IMG/VR virus record: IMGVR_UViG_3300006749_000111
Location: 1-25,341 of that record
Source of the DNA: a virus
Length of the DNA stretch: 25,341 nt
Reading direction: 5' to 3' (one strand)
The notes under the pieces were generated by a model that did not search any database, had not been told where the DNA came from, and was given only the letters and a program-made list of their open reading frames with translations. How positions within the stretch are numbered: the stretch's first letter is position 1; each line of letters starts with the position of its first letter. The position numbers were made by a program, and so were the translations under genes. Shown piece by piece: positions 6,849 to 16,051 of the stretch.

Positions 6849-6931
6849 TCAAAACAATCACAATCCTCAACATCGAGTTCACAAATAGGACAAATTTCAA
6901 CTACCGATTCCCCAATATCTTTCATGTTCAT
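6845..6931 (-). CDS. 28-residue four-cysteine microprotein coupled to the endolysin
   Basis: A tiny ORF of 28 codons plus stop, preceded by a good purine-rich site (AAAGGAAG) and a promoter. Its TGA overlaps the lysozyme ATG (ATGA). The product contains C14-P-I-C17 and C24-D-C26, a compact arrangement that could bind one zinc ion, in an otherwise acidic sequence (pI low). It is too short for a membrane span and cannot be a holin. An alternative start at the second ATG (6923-6925) would drop two residues. It may act as a functional micro zinc-knuckle or mainly as a translational leader that feeds ribosomes into the lysozyme gene. Coding status is supported by the ribosome binding site, coupling and cysteine pattern. 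Confidence 0.6.
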   Translation of the reverse strand: MNMKDIGESVVEICPICELDVEDCDCFE

Positions 6932-6957
6932 CTACTTCCTTTCTTTTAAAAAAGAGT

Positions 6958-6986
6958 ATTTTACTAAATAAGTTTCTGAGTTTCAA
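6958..6986 (-). promoter_or_regulatory. Sigma70-like promoter for the lysis genes
   Basis: Minus-strand TTGAAA (6986-6981) and TAAAAT (6963-6958) are separated by an ideal 17 bp. They lie in the 62-nt gap between the large virion protein gene and the four-cysteine/lysozyme pair. The -35 box is identical to that of the replication-operon promoter at 3632-3637. Transcription would start near 6951 and include the ribosome binding site at about 6935-6945. This would let the lysis pair be expressed independently of the long upstream late transcript. Confidence 0.65.
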
Positions 6987-6993
6987 CCACATC

Positions 6994-7965
6994 TTAGTAC
7001 TGTAGTCCAATATTAAAATCAAAATCTCCACTAGGTTTTACGTTAAAACCATAATCAATAGGCATATCATTAAACATAAATTGATTTTCATAACCTATGC
7101 CTTTGTTTAAATTAAAAGGATCTACTTGAATACCATCTAATCCATACTTACTTCCAAAATCTTGAAGCTCACTTCCAAAATCTTGAAGCTGTCTAATTTT
7201 ATTAAAAACATTTTCTATTCCTGAAGCTTCGGCAGTTAAGTTAGAAGGATCCATTTCACTAACTCTTATAGGTTCGAAAGACATGTTATTAAACAAAGGA
7301 TTATTATTAGCTCCCGCATTTTGCAATATACCCTCTAAGTTTTCCCTTACCGCTTCACCTGGAGGATTTATAAATCTATTTAACTTCTGTTTACTCCCTT
7401 CATACTTCTCTTTTATAAAGTCTAATAACTCACCAGTAGCTCCACCACCTAAAGTAAAATCAGCACCTGCTTGTAAAAGCTTCCCTCCACCTCTAGCAAT
7501 ATCTCCGACAAGTTCACCTAGGGTTGGTGGTACAGCAGTTAATTCAGGTCTTGTCAGCGATAGTATGGTACCCCCTGTATCATCTTTAAAATTTTTGTTA
7601 ACTAAGTTTAATCTTTCAAGACCAGTATCATCCTTGTATTGATTTCCTCCATACATGATTCCTTTATTGTAAAGATTTATCCTATCTAAATATTTGTCAA
7701 TGTCTGCGCCTCGTGGATACTTTTGCATAATTCCAGAAGCTGCTTCTTGAAATTTATCTCTACCCCCGGCAAAGTCATATATTTTTTTTTGATCTTTAGG
7801 ACTGTAGTTGCTAATTTCTCCCCTACCTGGGTCAGCACCTGCTTGATATCCACCACCCGCAGTGCTTGGAGAAATGGGTCTATTAGCTGGTGGTAGTCCT
7901 TGTTCTTTTTTAAACTGACCAAAGCTTCTTGTATCACCTGATTTTCTTTTTCTACCTCGAGCCAT
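6994..7965 (-). CDS. Hypothetical virion-associated protein, last of the internal-protein block
   Basis: This 323-residue product is not recognised. It begins with a basic tail (MARGRKRKSGDTR), is rich in Gly, Asn, Pro and Asp, and has low-complexity loops instead of enzyme motifs. A glycine-rich helix-like segment lies around residues 150-180 (LGELVGDIARGGGKLLQAGADF). Near residues 260-275 the peptide LQDFGSE is repeated as LQDFGSK because of a 21-bp tandem duplication. The C-terminus is aromatic and beta-like (YGFNVKPSGDFDFNIGLQY). Its start overlaps the stop of the 935-residue gene as TAATG, which ties it to the proposed ejection proteins. A structural or injected role is inferred from composition and position only. 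Confidence 0.7.
   Translation of the reverse strand: MARGRKRKSGDTRSFGQFKKEQGLPPANRPISPSTAGGGYQAGADPGRGEISNYSPKDQKKIYDFAGGRDKFQEAASGIMQKYPRGADIDKYLDRINLYNKGIMYGGNQYKDDTGLERLNLVNKNFKDDTGGTILSLTRPELTAVPPTLGELVGDIARGGGKLLQAGADFTLGGGATGELLDFIKEKYEGSKQKLNRFINPPGEAVRENLEGILQNAGANNNPLFNNMSFEPIRVSEMDPSNLTAEASGIENVFNKIRQLQDFGSELQDFGSKYGLDGIQVDPFNLNKGIGYENQFMFNDMPIDYGFNVKPSGDFDFNIGLQY
7150..7191 (-). repeat. 21-bp in-frame tandem duplication
   Basis: Two head-to-tail copies of a 21-bp unit (7150-7170 and 7171-7191) differ only at the last base. They encode consecutive LQDFGS-containing heptapeptides within the 323-residue protein. The near identity at the DNA level points to a recent slippage or duplication event. 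Confidence 0.85.
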
Positions 7966-10772
7966 TATACTCGTCTCCTTAAGGAAGCTTGTAGTAATTC
8001 ATCTTGTGGAAATAATACTTCTGCTGCTTGTGGATCAGCAACACTAGCTGCTAATGGTTGATTAATAACTTCGTTGATATTTGGAATATTGTTAGGTCGA
8101 GCTACCTGTTCTGCATTAGGAACTTGAACCGTGGTCTCTGGTTGTTGAGCTGCGTCTGAAGTAGACAGGACAGTTGTTGGTCTTGTTACTTCATCTTGTT
8201 TTGTATCAGGTAGTAATTTTTCTTTGACAGTTTCAACAAACTTACTGGTATCTAAATTGTTTTTTTCGGCTACGTCCTTTAATCCACCAAACTGACTGTA
8301 TGAATCTTCTGCAGCTTCAATCATACCTAGTTGAGTAAAATCATTTTCTAATGAATTTTCTAAAGCTTGATCGTTGTCAAAAAATCTCTCTAGGGCTCTT
8401 CCTAAACTAACCAGGCTACTTGGATCTTTTAAATATTTACCACTAGATAAGTCTTTCATTGCTTCGCTCATCGGTCTTAACACAAAAGGTTGTGCCATTA
8501 AACGAGCAGAATATTTAGATAACAATACAGCAGCAATTGTGCCTATAGGACCCACTGTTAAAGTAGAAGCACCCACTAGACCCGCACCTGTAATACCACG
8601 TAAGAAGGAACGCACACCACCGATCTGAGCTCTTCTAGCTAAAAAGGTAGATAAGTTAAAGTTTTTGTTATTAAAGAAAATAGCAGAAGCATCTGCAAAG
8701 TTTTTTAAAGTATCAACAGTTAACGTTTCTCCACCTGCATCTTTTAGTTTTGCTAAGTTAAGAGCTTCAGACAATCCTCGTAAATTACCATCATCTAATT
8801 TACCAAACTGATCTAATCCCAAGCTCATTTTATATTTTTGAACGTCAAAGGTCATCTTACCTAAGTCATCGGCAAGACCTGCACTGCCCTTACTTGTTGT
8901 TGTAAACGCTTCTTGAAAAGATTTTCCAAGTTTGAAAGTTAAAGCTTCTTTAAAAGCATCTTCACCAGATCCTTTAATACCAACAGCCTTTAATGATTTA
9001 GGATCAGCTGCTTTAAATATTTTGTGAATAGTTCTTACACCTTGTGGAGTAGATAATGTAAACGCTTTTTCAAAAAGATCATCAAGAAAACTGCCACCCA
9101 TTAAAACTTTATCTTCAAAATAAAAACTACCAGCGCCTTTAAAATTTTTCTTTTGATCGCCCATAAGAATAGCGTATTGAGCGTATTCTTTATCTGCTGT
9201 GTTTAAGTTATCCATATAAGCTTTTTTAAGTTTATCAAAAGCTTCATCCGTAACATTTGCTGGTTTAATAGGATTACCTAGAATTCTTTCTAAAAAGTCT
9301 TGGGCTCTCATTAAATCATCAACAGAGCTCTTACCAACTCGACTTACGCCTCTTTCAGTTAAATCTCCAATTGTTGTAGATATAGTGTCTTTCATGTATT
9401 TAACTCTATCATAATCAACAAAACGACCTGCATTAGCTGAGTTCTTTGGATCGTAAATTTCTTTGAATAAATCAGAAACCATTTTTAAATCGCCGGAGGC
9501 TTTACCAAAATCTGTTCCAGCACCTAATCGATCAAACATTTCTTTTGAGAAAGTTCTCAAAGATTCAATATCAAAAGCTTTATTGAGAAGTCTACCAGAC
9601 TCATCACGAAGGCGATACTTATCTAAGATGTCATCCATCATTTTTCTATCACCCGCTAAGAAAGCTTCTCTAACATTGTATCCCATTTTAGCCATAGGTG
9701 ACACAGGGCCTGCTTTTGCAGCATCTACTAATTCTTTAAAACCTGGAACTTTTCTCTCTCCTGCTTTAAGAAAACCTCCTACATTTTTAGCATAAGCTTT
9801 TTCAAACTCAGGACCAAAGAAAGGAACACGACCTAAAACATTAGGAAGAGAATTAATGATTGGAATATTTGAGACTTCAGCTCTTCCTGGGTCAACACCA
9901 ATAGATTTTAATTTATTATAAATACCTTCGTTTGGAGAAAGTAATTTTGTTCCGCCTGCTTTAAACAAACTCATAACAGGGCGAACAGCTGTTAAACCAC
10001 CACCTAGCATCAAGTCAAACTGAGTTTCTTTTTTTAAATAATCAACTAATTGATCTTGAGTAGGTCTATTAATTCCTGTTTCATAACCAATCATCTCACC
10101 ATACTCATCAAAAGTAGGACTATATAAAACACCTTTTGAATTAAGATGAGTCATCAAACCTTCATAACCTGCCAAAGAAGAAATATAAGCGGTTGTGCCA
10201 CCTAAAACAGCACCTACCGCTGCACCAGGTAAACCAAAAAACTTACCAATGTTTGCACCTATTTTAGCTCCCGCTACTGTTCCTCCTAAAGAAGAAGAGA
10301 TGCTAGTCAATAATTTCAAACCAGGAAGAGGATTAGGTCTATCTGTAAAGTATTCAAACTTATCATCTAGTTCATTTAGGTCGTATGTTTCAGGATGCAT
10401 CATTCTATCCGTATAACCATATTGATCCATAAAGTAATTAATGTTTTTAATAATCTCTTGTTCTGGTAATCCTTTTTTCATTCCCTCGGTGGCAACCTTA
10501 GAAACAATTTGTTTCATGCCGTCTAAAGGAAGTTTAGCAGATGCAAACTTTCCAGCAGATTCATATTTTTCTGCAGCCTGTCGAAAGCCAAATATTGTCG
10601 GTAAGTCCTCACCTTTTTCTAAATCAGGTTTATCATTTTCAACTAAATCACCCTCTGCAAATTCTTTTACATCTTGCATAGTAACACCGTCCATGACTTC
10701 AGGATTGTCTGTACCTTGTTGAAACTGCATTCTAGCTAGATACATATCATCAAGTGTTAAATAGTTTTTCAT
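7965..10772 (-). CDS. Large internal virion / DNA-ejection protein candidate (935 aa)
   Basis: A 935-residue protein without enzyme motifs that I can identify. Most of it is helical and Lys/Asp-rich. Two hydrophobic glycine-zipper stretches stand out: about 152-205 (GGTVAGAKIGANIGKFFG followed by a second GAAVGAVLGG run) and, in the C-terminal third, GAGLVGASTLTVGPIGTIAA. Such segments are typical of phage ejection proteins that insert into or cross the host membrane, as proposed for T7 gp14-gp16 and P22 gp7/gp16/gp20. The C-terminal 80 residues are Gln/Pro/Ala/Val-rich and probably disordered. It is coupled by TAATG junctions at both ends to neighbouring large genes. The assignment rests on size, composition and gene order, not on a recognised family; a tape-measure-like role is the main alternative. 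Confidence 0.6.
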   Translation of the reverse strand: MKNYLTLDDMYLARMQFQQGTDNPEVMDGVTMQDVKEFAEGDLVENDKPDLEKGEDLPTIFGFRQAAEKYESAGKFASAKLPLDGMKQIVSKVATEGMKKGLPEQEIIKNINYFMDQYGYTDRMMHPETYDLNELDDKFEYFTDRPNPLPGLKLLTSISSSLGGTVAGAKIGANIGKFFGLPGAAVGAVLGGTTAYISSLAGYEGLMTHLNSKGVLYSPTFDEYGEMIGYETGINRPTQDQLVDYLKKETQFDLMLGGGLTAVRPVMSLFKAGGTKLLSPNEGIYNKLKSIGVDPGRAEVSNIPIINSLPNVLGRVPFFGPEFEKAYAKNVGGFLKAGERKVPGFKELVDAAKAGPVSPMAKMGYNVREAFLAGDRKMMDDILDKYRLRDESGRLLNKAFDIESLRTFSKEMFDRLGAGTDFGKASGDLKMVSDLFKEIYDPKNSANAGRFVDYDRVKYMKDTISTTIGDLTERGVSRVGKSSVDDLMRAQDFLERILGNPIKPANVTDEAFDKLKKAYMDNLNTADKEYAQYAILMGDQKKNFKGAGSFYFEDKVLMGGSFLDDLFEKAFTLSTPQGVRTIHKIFKAADPKSLKAVGIKGSGEDAFKEALTFKLGKSFQEAFTTTSKGSAGLADDLGKMTFDVQKYKMSLGLDQFGKLDDGNLRGLSEALNLAKLKDAGGETLTVDTLKNFADASAIFFNNKNFNLSTFLARRAQIGGVRSFLRGITGAGLVGASTLTVGPIGTIAAVLLSKYSARLMAQPFVLRPMSEAMKDLSSGKYLKDPSSLVSLGRALERFFDNDQALENSLENDFTQLGMIEAAEDSYSQFGGLKDVAEKNNLDTSKFVETVKEKLLPDTKQDEVTRPTTVLSTSDAAQQPETTVQVPNAEQVARPNNIPNINEVINQPLAASVADPQAAEVLFPQDELLQASLRRRV

Positions 10773-13495
10773 TAATAAGTTACTCCATATTGATCTAAGA
10801 TATTTGTTAAATCAAAGTATTTAGCTTTTTCATTAATATTTTGACCTGTTGATTGTAAGTTGTTTTGATTAACTTTTTCTGGAGGTAGGTTTGATTGACT
10901 TACTGCTCCAGGATTAATCATTATACCTCCTATTCCCTGTGGAGGTGCGTTAAAAACAGAAACTTTGTTCGGTTGCCAGCTATAAAGAGCACCAACACCA
11001 GGCTCTTCTGTCATAAAGTTTTGTTGCACAAGACCGTTGTATCTTAATATAGCTGCGTCTTTAAACTCTTGTAGTTTTGAATTCAATTCTTGAGGACCAG
11101 AAAAAACACTTCCTAATTGAAACTCACTGATAGAAGACTCAATTGTATCTTTCAATAATCGTTGTTCAGGTTGTTGAAAACGTGCAAACTGAATACCTAA
11201 TATTTTAGATTTTAAACCTAATTGAAACACCTTAGGGTTAATACTTAATTGCTTACCACCAAAACTGTAAGTGTAAACTTCTTTACTATTTGGTGCGGGT
11301 CTTACAAACTTTTGCCCATCAAACACAACACCCTCTTCCTCTGCTGATTGAACTAAGAAATCAAAGGTATCTTGAGCATCTTTTTGAACATTGCCAATAC
11401 GAACCATTTCAGGTTCACCATATTGATTCATAACTTGAATACGACTGTCCTCAGTTAAGTTATTTCCTTTCATATATTCTTCAACAGCTCCAGGGTTTTG
11501 CATAATTTGCATCATTGTAAAATCACCAAAAACTTTTTGATTAAATACTTCATCATTTAAAGCTTTAATAAACATTCCGTCATAATCAACACCTTGTGTT
11601 TTTAATAATAAGTCTTGTTTCATTCTGGCTTTTGTTTCTTCATCTGCATCGAGCATTTCAATATTAGAAAAAGCAGCTTTTATGTCAGATGCTTCTTGTG
11701 AACTGTAAAGTTGAGCTGTATCAACATTGTTGGTTAAAGCAGATATAAAGTCTCCAGCTTTAGCAATACCTAAATCTACTAGAGCTTTTGGACCAACAAT
11801 AGCTCTACCTGTATTTTCGTCCACCAAGTCTTCTCCTTGAATAGCACTGACAAAGTTAATTGTGTTTAAGAGATTATCCATAACAGGAAGACCTTCTTTA
11901 AAGAACTGGTCTTGATTACGAATACCTTTGTAAAAAGCAGCTCCGTCTGAACTATCTGTAAGAATATAAGGTCTTGCCACAATACTTTGTCCGTTACCTA
12001 CATCTAGAGTTTTTGGAACATTTAGTGCATTAAATTCTGTCATACTTCCAACAGGAATAAAAGTGGATGTATATCTAAGAATATCTCCATTAGGGGCATA
12101 TTCTACTTGTCTTGCAAACATAGTTTTATCAAAACCTTCATTTAACTTAGCTTCGTTTGCTGCAATCGTGGCCGCTCTGTCTAACATGTCTTGTTCTTTT
12201 TCAAACGCTAAAGATACAGCGGTCGCACCAAGTTCTCTTTCGTAAGCTTTTTTGTCTTGAGCTAGTTGAACAGCAGTGTTAAGAACAGGACCACTTGCCT
12301 GACCTAAGACATCTAAGAAACCAGCAAAACCTTTTTCGTTTGTTTTACCTGACACCAGATTAGATGCTAATTGTAATAACAATAAAGCAGGAGTTGTTTT
12401 ATCTTCTACCGCAGTAGATTCTCTTAAAAGATCTTTAAAACGTTGAGTCTCTTTTTCAAAGTCAAAACCTTCAGCTTCTTGATTAGCTATATTACTTTGA
12501 GCTTGAGATTTATTTGCAAAGTTAGCCTCGCTTTGAGTTCCTTCAGTAGCATTGTTTGACTCTACAACATTTTTTGTTTCTTCATTGATTATCTCATCAT
12601 TGGTTTGAGCATCTTTGCCACCTAATAACTTAATTAAATCTTTTGTTCGCTTGTCTATGGTAAATGGACTTTCACCGCCTCTTTTTAAATCAGTTTGTAG
12701 TTGAGGAAAAGGACCTTCTTTCGCTAAGTCTTCCATTAAAGACAAGTCACCGGTCTTCACATCTTTGAAAGGAACTGTCCCTGCAGCTCCACCCTCCGCA
12801 TCTGCTGCGTTAGAGAAAACATCTTCATTAGGAAAGTCATACACGGCGGCTGCTTGTTCATTGGACAAGCCTTCTGCTCTAGCTTGTTTAAACTTTTGAA
12901 CTAAAGCTTTTTCAGCTTGTTTAATTTCTGCTGTACCCACACCTATTTTAGCTAAATCACTTTGAAAGTTTGGTTCTCTTATAGCGTTCATTAAAAAATT
13001 CATTCTTTTTTGTGAACCCGCAGGATACTCTTCAGCAAAGAAACTAATAGGATCAGTTCCAAACTGTGAAGGAAAACCAAATGGATTGCTTTCTGTTTTA
13101 AATCTAATACCAGAACCTAAGCCTGTATCAATAGTTCCTCTATCTAAACCAAAAACACCAGTTGAGAGTTCTTGAACAATTCCTCTATTAATATCTTCAA
13201 TAGGAGCTAATAAGTAGTTGAAAGTATCTCCATAATAATCAGGGGCAGCTTCAAAAGTTTCTTTTAAATTAGAAATAATAGATTTAGTAATGTAAGGACT
13301 GTCGCCTTTTGCACGCTCTTCTTTGGCAGTGCTAGCACCAGAAGCTATACCACTAAGAAAATCAAAACCTAAAATAGGCTTGAACAAGCCTGTGTCATAG
13401 ACACTATCTGGACGAGCGCCACGAGGTTCGCTTCTTACCGAGGAACCTCCTCGGTAGCCTTTGACGAACATTTTTCTATTAAGTACATTTGACAT
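10772..13495 (-). CDS. Large internal virion / DNA-ejection protein candidate (907 aa)
   Basis: A 907-residue protein, second giant of the block. The N-terminus is basic and Gly/Arg-rich (KGYRGGSSVRSEPRGARPDS). The next 400 residues are charged, with Gln/Asn/Glu-rich stretches (NEETKNVVESNNATEGTQ). The rest is largely helical with no membrane segment comparable to the 935-residue neighbour and no visible protease, lysozyme or polymerase motif. The C-terminal 70 residues are Asn/Gln/Pro-rich. Its stop overlaps the start of the 935-residue gene (TAATG), so the two are probably made in fixed proportion, as for ejection-complex partners. The function is inferred from the neighbourhood. Confidence 0.6.
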   Translation of the reverse strand: MSNVLNRKMFVKGYRGGSSVRSEPRGARPDSVYDTGLFKPILGFDFLSGIASGASTAKEERAKGDSPYITKSIISNLKETFEAAPDYYGDTFNYLLAPIEDINRGIVQELSTGVFGLDRGTIDTGLGSGIRFKTESNPFGFPSQFGTDPISFFAEEYPAGSQKRMNFLMNAIREPNFQSDLAKIGVGTAEIKQAEKALVQKFKQARAEGLSNEQAAAVYDFPNEDVFSNAADAEGGAAGTVPFKDVKTGDLSLMEDLAKEGPFPQLQTDLKRGGESPFTIDKRTKDLIKLLGGKDAQTNDEIINEETKNVVESNNATEGTQSEANFANKSQAQSNIANQEAEGFDFEKETQRFKDLLRESTAVEDKTTPALLLLQLASNLVSGKTNEKGFAGFLDVLGQASGPVLNTAVQLAQDKKAYERELGATAVSLAFEKEQDMLDRAATIAANEAKLNEGFDKTMFARQVEYAPNGDILRYTSTFIPVGSMTEFNALNVPKTLDVGNGQSIVARPYILTDSSDGAAFYKGIRNQDQFFKEGLPVMDNLLNTINFVSAIQGEDLVDENTGRAIVGPKALVDLGIAKAGDFISALTNNVDTAQLYSSQEASDIKAAFSNIEMLDADEETKARMKQDLLLKTQGVDYDGMFIKALNDEVFNQKVFGDFTMMQIMQNPGAVEEYMKGNNLTEDSRIQVMNQYGEPEMVRIGNVQKDAQDTFDFLVQSAEEEGVVFDGQKFVRPAPNSKEVYTYSFGGKQLSINPKVFQLGLKSKILGIQFARFQQPEQRLLKDTIESSISEFQLGSVFSGPQELNSKLQEFKDAAILRYNGLVQQNFMTEEPGVGALYSWQPNKVSVFNAPPQGIGGIMINPGAVSQSNLPPEKVNQNNLQSTGQNINEKAKYFDLTNILDQYGVTY

Positions 13496-13506
13496 TCATT
13501 ACCCTA

Positions 13507-14463
13507 TTAGAAACTAAAACCTGAATCACCCAATAAAGAACTAATACCTGCTAGACCCACTCCTGCACCTAATAATTGACTAAATGGAGAAGGTGAAGGT
13601 TGTGTTGTAAATACTTGTTGACCGGAAGGAACACCTCGTAAAATATCTGAAGCAAACTGTAATCGACCAAAAGGTTCTCTTTGTGCTTCTAAAGTATTTT
13701 GACGAGCTACATCACGTTGCATCTGATCTTGTTGTTGTTGTAAACCACCAAGACCTAATAATTGTCCAATGTCCCTGAATCCTGCTGATTGGGCCATAGA
13801 ACCTAGACCAGCAGTCTGCTCTGCTAAACCTTGTTGTGCAATACCACCTGCTAATGTTTGTTGACCTAGTTGACCAAGAGTAGCTGCAGATCGTAATTGT
13901 TGTTGTTGAGCTTGTAAAAAGTTTCTTTGTACATCTTCTGCAATTCGTCTTGATTTAATATCTTGTAAGTTTCTAGCTAACTCAGCTCTCTGAACTCCTT
14001 CACGACCACCACCAAAAGCACCTGCACCGACTGCCTGAGCTGCTGCTTGATTCTGTGCCATCGCACCTTGACGATCAATCTCAGCTAAAACATTTTGTGT
14101 TACGTTTTGTTGATAAGGGTCCATGAATTGTTGAACATTAGATGGACCAACCATTCCAACACCTTGTCCAATGGCTCCTAATCCAGCGCCCATTGTTGTA
14201 CCCGCAGCTCCTAATTGTTGTGAGGCTGCACCTAGATAAGGTTGATAAGCTCCAATACCAGAAGAGACGTTTGTGTTAGCAACATCTGTTGCAGCGGAAA
14301 AAAGAGCTGTGTTTTGTAATGGTTGAAAACCTGCAACACTGGCGGCAGGAATTGCTTGAGCCGTATTTGCAACACCACTGGGTCCAAAGACAGACTCTAA
14401 AAGTTGTTCCGTTCTTTTTTCTATGAAATCTGGTTGTCTAATGATTTGTTCTTGAACTGCCAT
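13507..14463 (-). CDS. Gln/Ala/Gly-rich internal virion protein candidate
   Basis: A 318-residue protein dominated by Ala, Gln and Gly. Residues about 75-105 form a glycine-zipper run (LGAAGTTMGAGLGAIGQGVG). They are followed by FMDPYQQNVTQNVLAEIDRQ and a long amphipathic Gln-rich helix (AELARNLQDIKSRRIAEDVQ). The C-terminus carries a second hydrophobic glycine run (LLGAGVGLAGISSLLG). The composition resembles the small pore-forming ejection proteins of podoviruses, and it sits at the head of the two giants. Its ATG overlaps the previous stop as TAATG. No enzyme signature is seen. Confidence 0.6.
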   Translation of the reverse strand: MAVQEQIIRQPDFIEKRTEQLLESVFGPSGVANTAQAIPAASVAGFQPLQNTALFSAATDVANTNVSSGIGAYQPYLGAASQQLGAAGTTMGAGLGAIGQGVGMVGPSNVQQFMDPYQQNVTQNVLAEIDRQGAMAQNQAAAQAVGAGAFGGGREGVQRAELARNLQDIKSRRIAEDVQRNFLQAQQQQLRSAATLGQLGQQTLAGGIAQQGLAEQTAGLGSMAQSAGFRDIGQLLGLGGLQQQQDQMQRDVARQNTLEAQREPFGRLQFASDILRGVPSGQQVFTTQPSPSPFSQLLGAGVGLAGISSLLGDSGFSF

Positions 14464-15797
14464 TATGCCATACCTACCATATTACCTAGTATACCTTTTT
14501 TCTGAGCATCTTGTAACCCATAAAAGAAAGATCCACCTAAATCCTTTGCATCTGATAAGTTACGAGCTCCCATACCATAACCTATGTCGGCGACTGTGTC
14601 TGCGTTAACCACAAACTCACCATCAGCTAATTTTGCATAAACAGTGTCCTTGTTCGGTGATCCACGGTCATCGGATATTGGACCTCCTCTCTCTAAAAAA
14701 AGATCTCTTCTAGGACTGTTCTCTTCAAAATTATTTATACTACCGTCCATCATTCTACCTTGAGCAGCACCAATCGTTAATTTTTTATTAGGAGTGAATT
14801 GAGGGTTTTCAAACTGATCCATTTTAAATTTTTCTTGTTGCATTCTTTCAATTATCTCTTGTCTACGTTGTTCTCTTAACATTTCAAGCATGTCTTTATC
14901 TGCCTGACTTAAACCGTCATCTCTTCTGCCTTTATATTCTTCCAGAGTCTCATTAAATCTAGGAAGTGTATCGTTGACCTGCTCACCTTTTTTAGCGTGC
15001 ATGATACCACCATCTTTAGCCATGTTATAAGAATAAAGTCCACCCTCGCCTGCAACCGGGTTTCTAAGAGAAGCCATACCTGTAGGTAATGAACCTTGAC
15101 TCCCTACCTCAGGACCACTTGGCAATCTTTCCATATCTCCTTCATCAAAGAAACCTGAAGTTCCCGCTAAACCAAGAGCACCTATAAGAAGTTCAGGATT
15201 AGTTTTTGCAAATTCTGTAAACTTAGAAAGAATTCCTCCTGTAGCATCTGTGCCTGAGTTTCCACTTAAAACATTTTTCTTAGCCTGTGCTAAAATTTCC
15301 ATGTCTGAATCTCCAGTGCCTAAAGCTTTTAACGCATCAAATTCTTTTAAGGTTGCACCTCTAATCTCAGTACCTCCTTGCATACCGAACCCTGCTTCAC
15401 CACTTGTGTAAGTGCCTCCAATTGTTCTTGCAGCCTCCGCTGTTTCAGCTGGTAAATACTTACCACCAAAACCAAAACTGGTCATACCAGGAGAAAACTG
15501 TCTTTCACTAAATGCTTTTAATATTCCGGTGTCTCCACCAACAATGCCAGGTATTCTACCCTGACTAAAAAATTGTCCAATAGGTCCTGACCCGCCAGAT
15601 AAAAATCTTTGACCGCCATAGCCTATACCTCCAGCGATTAATGCATTTTGTAGTGCTTGTTGACCTTCATCACCTCTAACTACAGAACCCAATCCAGAAC
15701 CAAGAGCAGCACCTGCTGGTCCAGCTACCGCATAACCGATAGTGCCACCTATCGCAGGTAAAACATCTTTGATTCCTTCAATAAAGTTCTTTAACAT
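14463..15797 (-). CDS. Virion protein with N-terminal glycine zipper (444 aa)
   Basis: The first 65 residues contain a hydrophobic glycine/alanine zipper (IGGTIGYAVAGPAGAALGSG and a second GGIGYGG run) suited to membrane insertion. The middle is Gly/Thr-rich. Around residues 255-345 lies a charged segment with AKDGGIMHAKKGE and a Met/Gln/Arg-rich helix. The C-terminal 75 residues (RGGPISDDRG; DTVYAKLADGEFVVNADTV) resemble a motif often found at the ends of phage tail or internal proteins. It is probably part of the ejection or tail-interior assembly; the function is not proven by any catalytic motif. It is separated by two bases from the 83-residue gene upstream. Confidence 0.6.
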   Translation of the reverse strand: MLKNFIEGIKDVLPAIGGTIGYAVAGPAGAALGSGLGSVVRGDEGQQALQNALIAGGIGYGGQRFLSGGSGPIGQFFSQGRIPGIVGGDTGILKAFSERQFSPGMTSFGFGGKYLPAETAEAARTIGGTYTSGEAGFGMQGGTEIRGATLKEFDALKALGTGDSDMEILAQAKKNVLSGNSGTDATGGILSKFTEFAKTNPELLIGALGLAGTSGFFDEGDMERLPSGPEVGSQGSLPTGMASLRNPVAGEGGLYSYNMAKDGGIMHAKKGEQVNDTLPRFNETLEEYKGRRDDGLSQADKDMLEMLREQRRQEIIERMQQEKFKMDQFENPQFTPNKKLTIGAAQGRMMDGSINNFEENSPRRDLFLERGGPISDDRGSPNKDTVYAKLADGEFVVNADTVADIGYGMGARNLSDAKDLGGSFFYGLQDAQKKGILGNMVGMA

Positions 15798-15799
15798 TT

Positions 15800-16051
15800 T
15801 TACTCCGGTAGTGTATGTGCTCCAGCGAATACATTCGGAGCTGTCACATGAACATCTCTTCTAATATCTGCTTCTTTTGTGTCTGTATCTGGATTGTCAA
15901 TATCTGCCTGACATTCCTCGTGTGAATTATATTCTTGACCTGTTTTAGTATTAGTGACAGTTGTTTCTACTTTTGCACTATATACAGGAACTTTTTTACC
16001 ATCGATCGAGTCATAACGCAGGATCTTTGGTTCATCTACAATCTTTGCCAT
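15800..16051 (-). CDS. Small conserved-looking hypothetical protein (83 aa)
   Basis: This 83-residue acidic protein starts MAKIVDEPKILRYDSIDGKK. It has beta-strand-like alternation (VPVYSAKVETTVTNTKTGQEY) and an acidic middle (DIDNPDTDTKEAD), and ends in a short hydrophobic tail. There is a single Cys and no motif that I recognise. It sits between the small virion genes and the internal-protein block, with a 40-nt gap upstream that has no convincing promoter. A minor structural or assembly role is plausible from position only. Confidence 0.65.
   Translation of the reverse strand: MAKIVDEPKILRYDSIDGKKVPVYSAKVETTVTNTKTGQEYNSHEECQADIDNPDTDTKEADIRRDVHVTAPNVFAGAHTLPE

Noticed and set aside
7686-7937. 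83-codon minus-strand ORF within the 323-residue gene
   Set aside because: It is an alternate frame of the real gene without a ribosome binding site.
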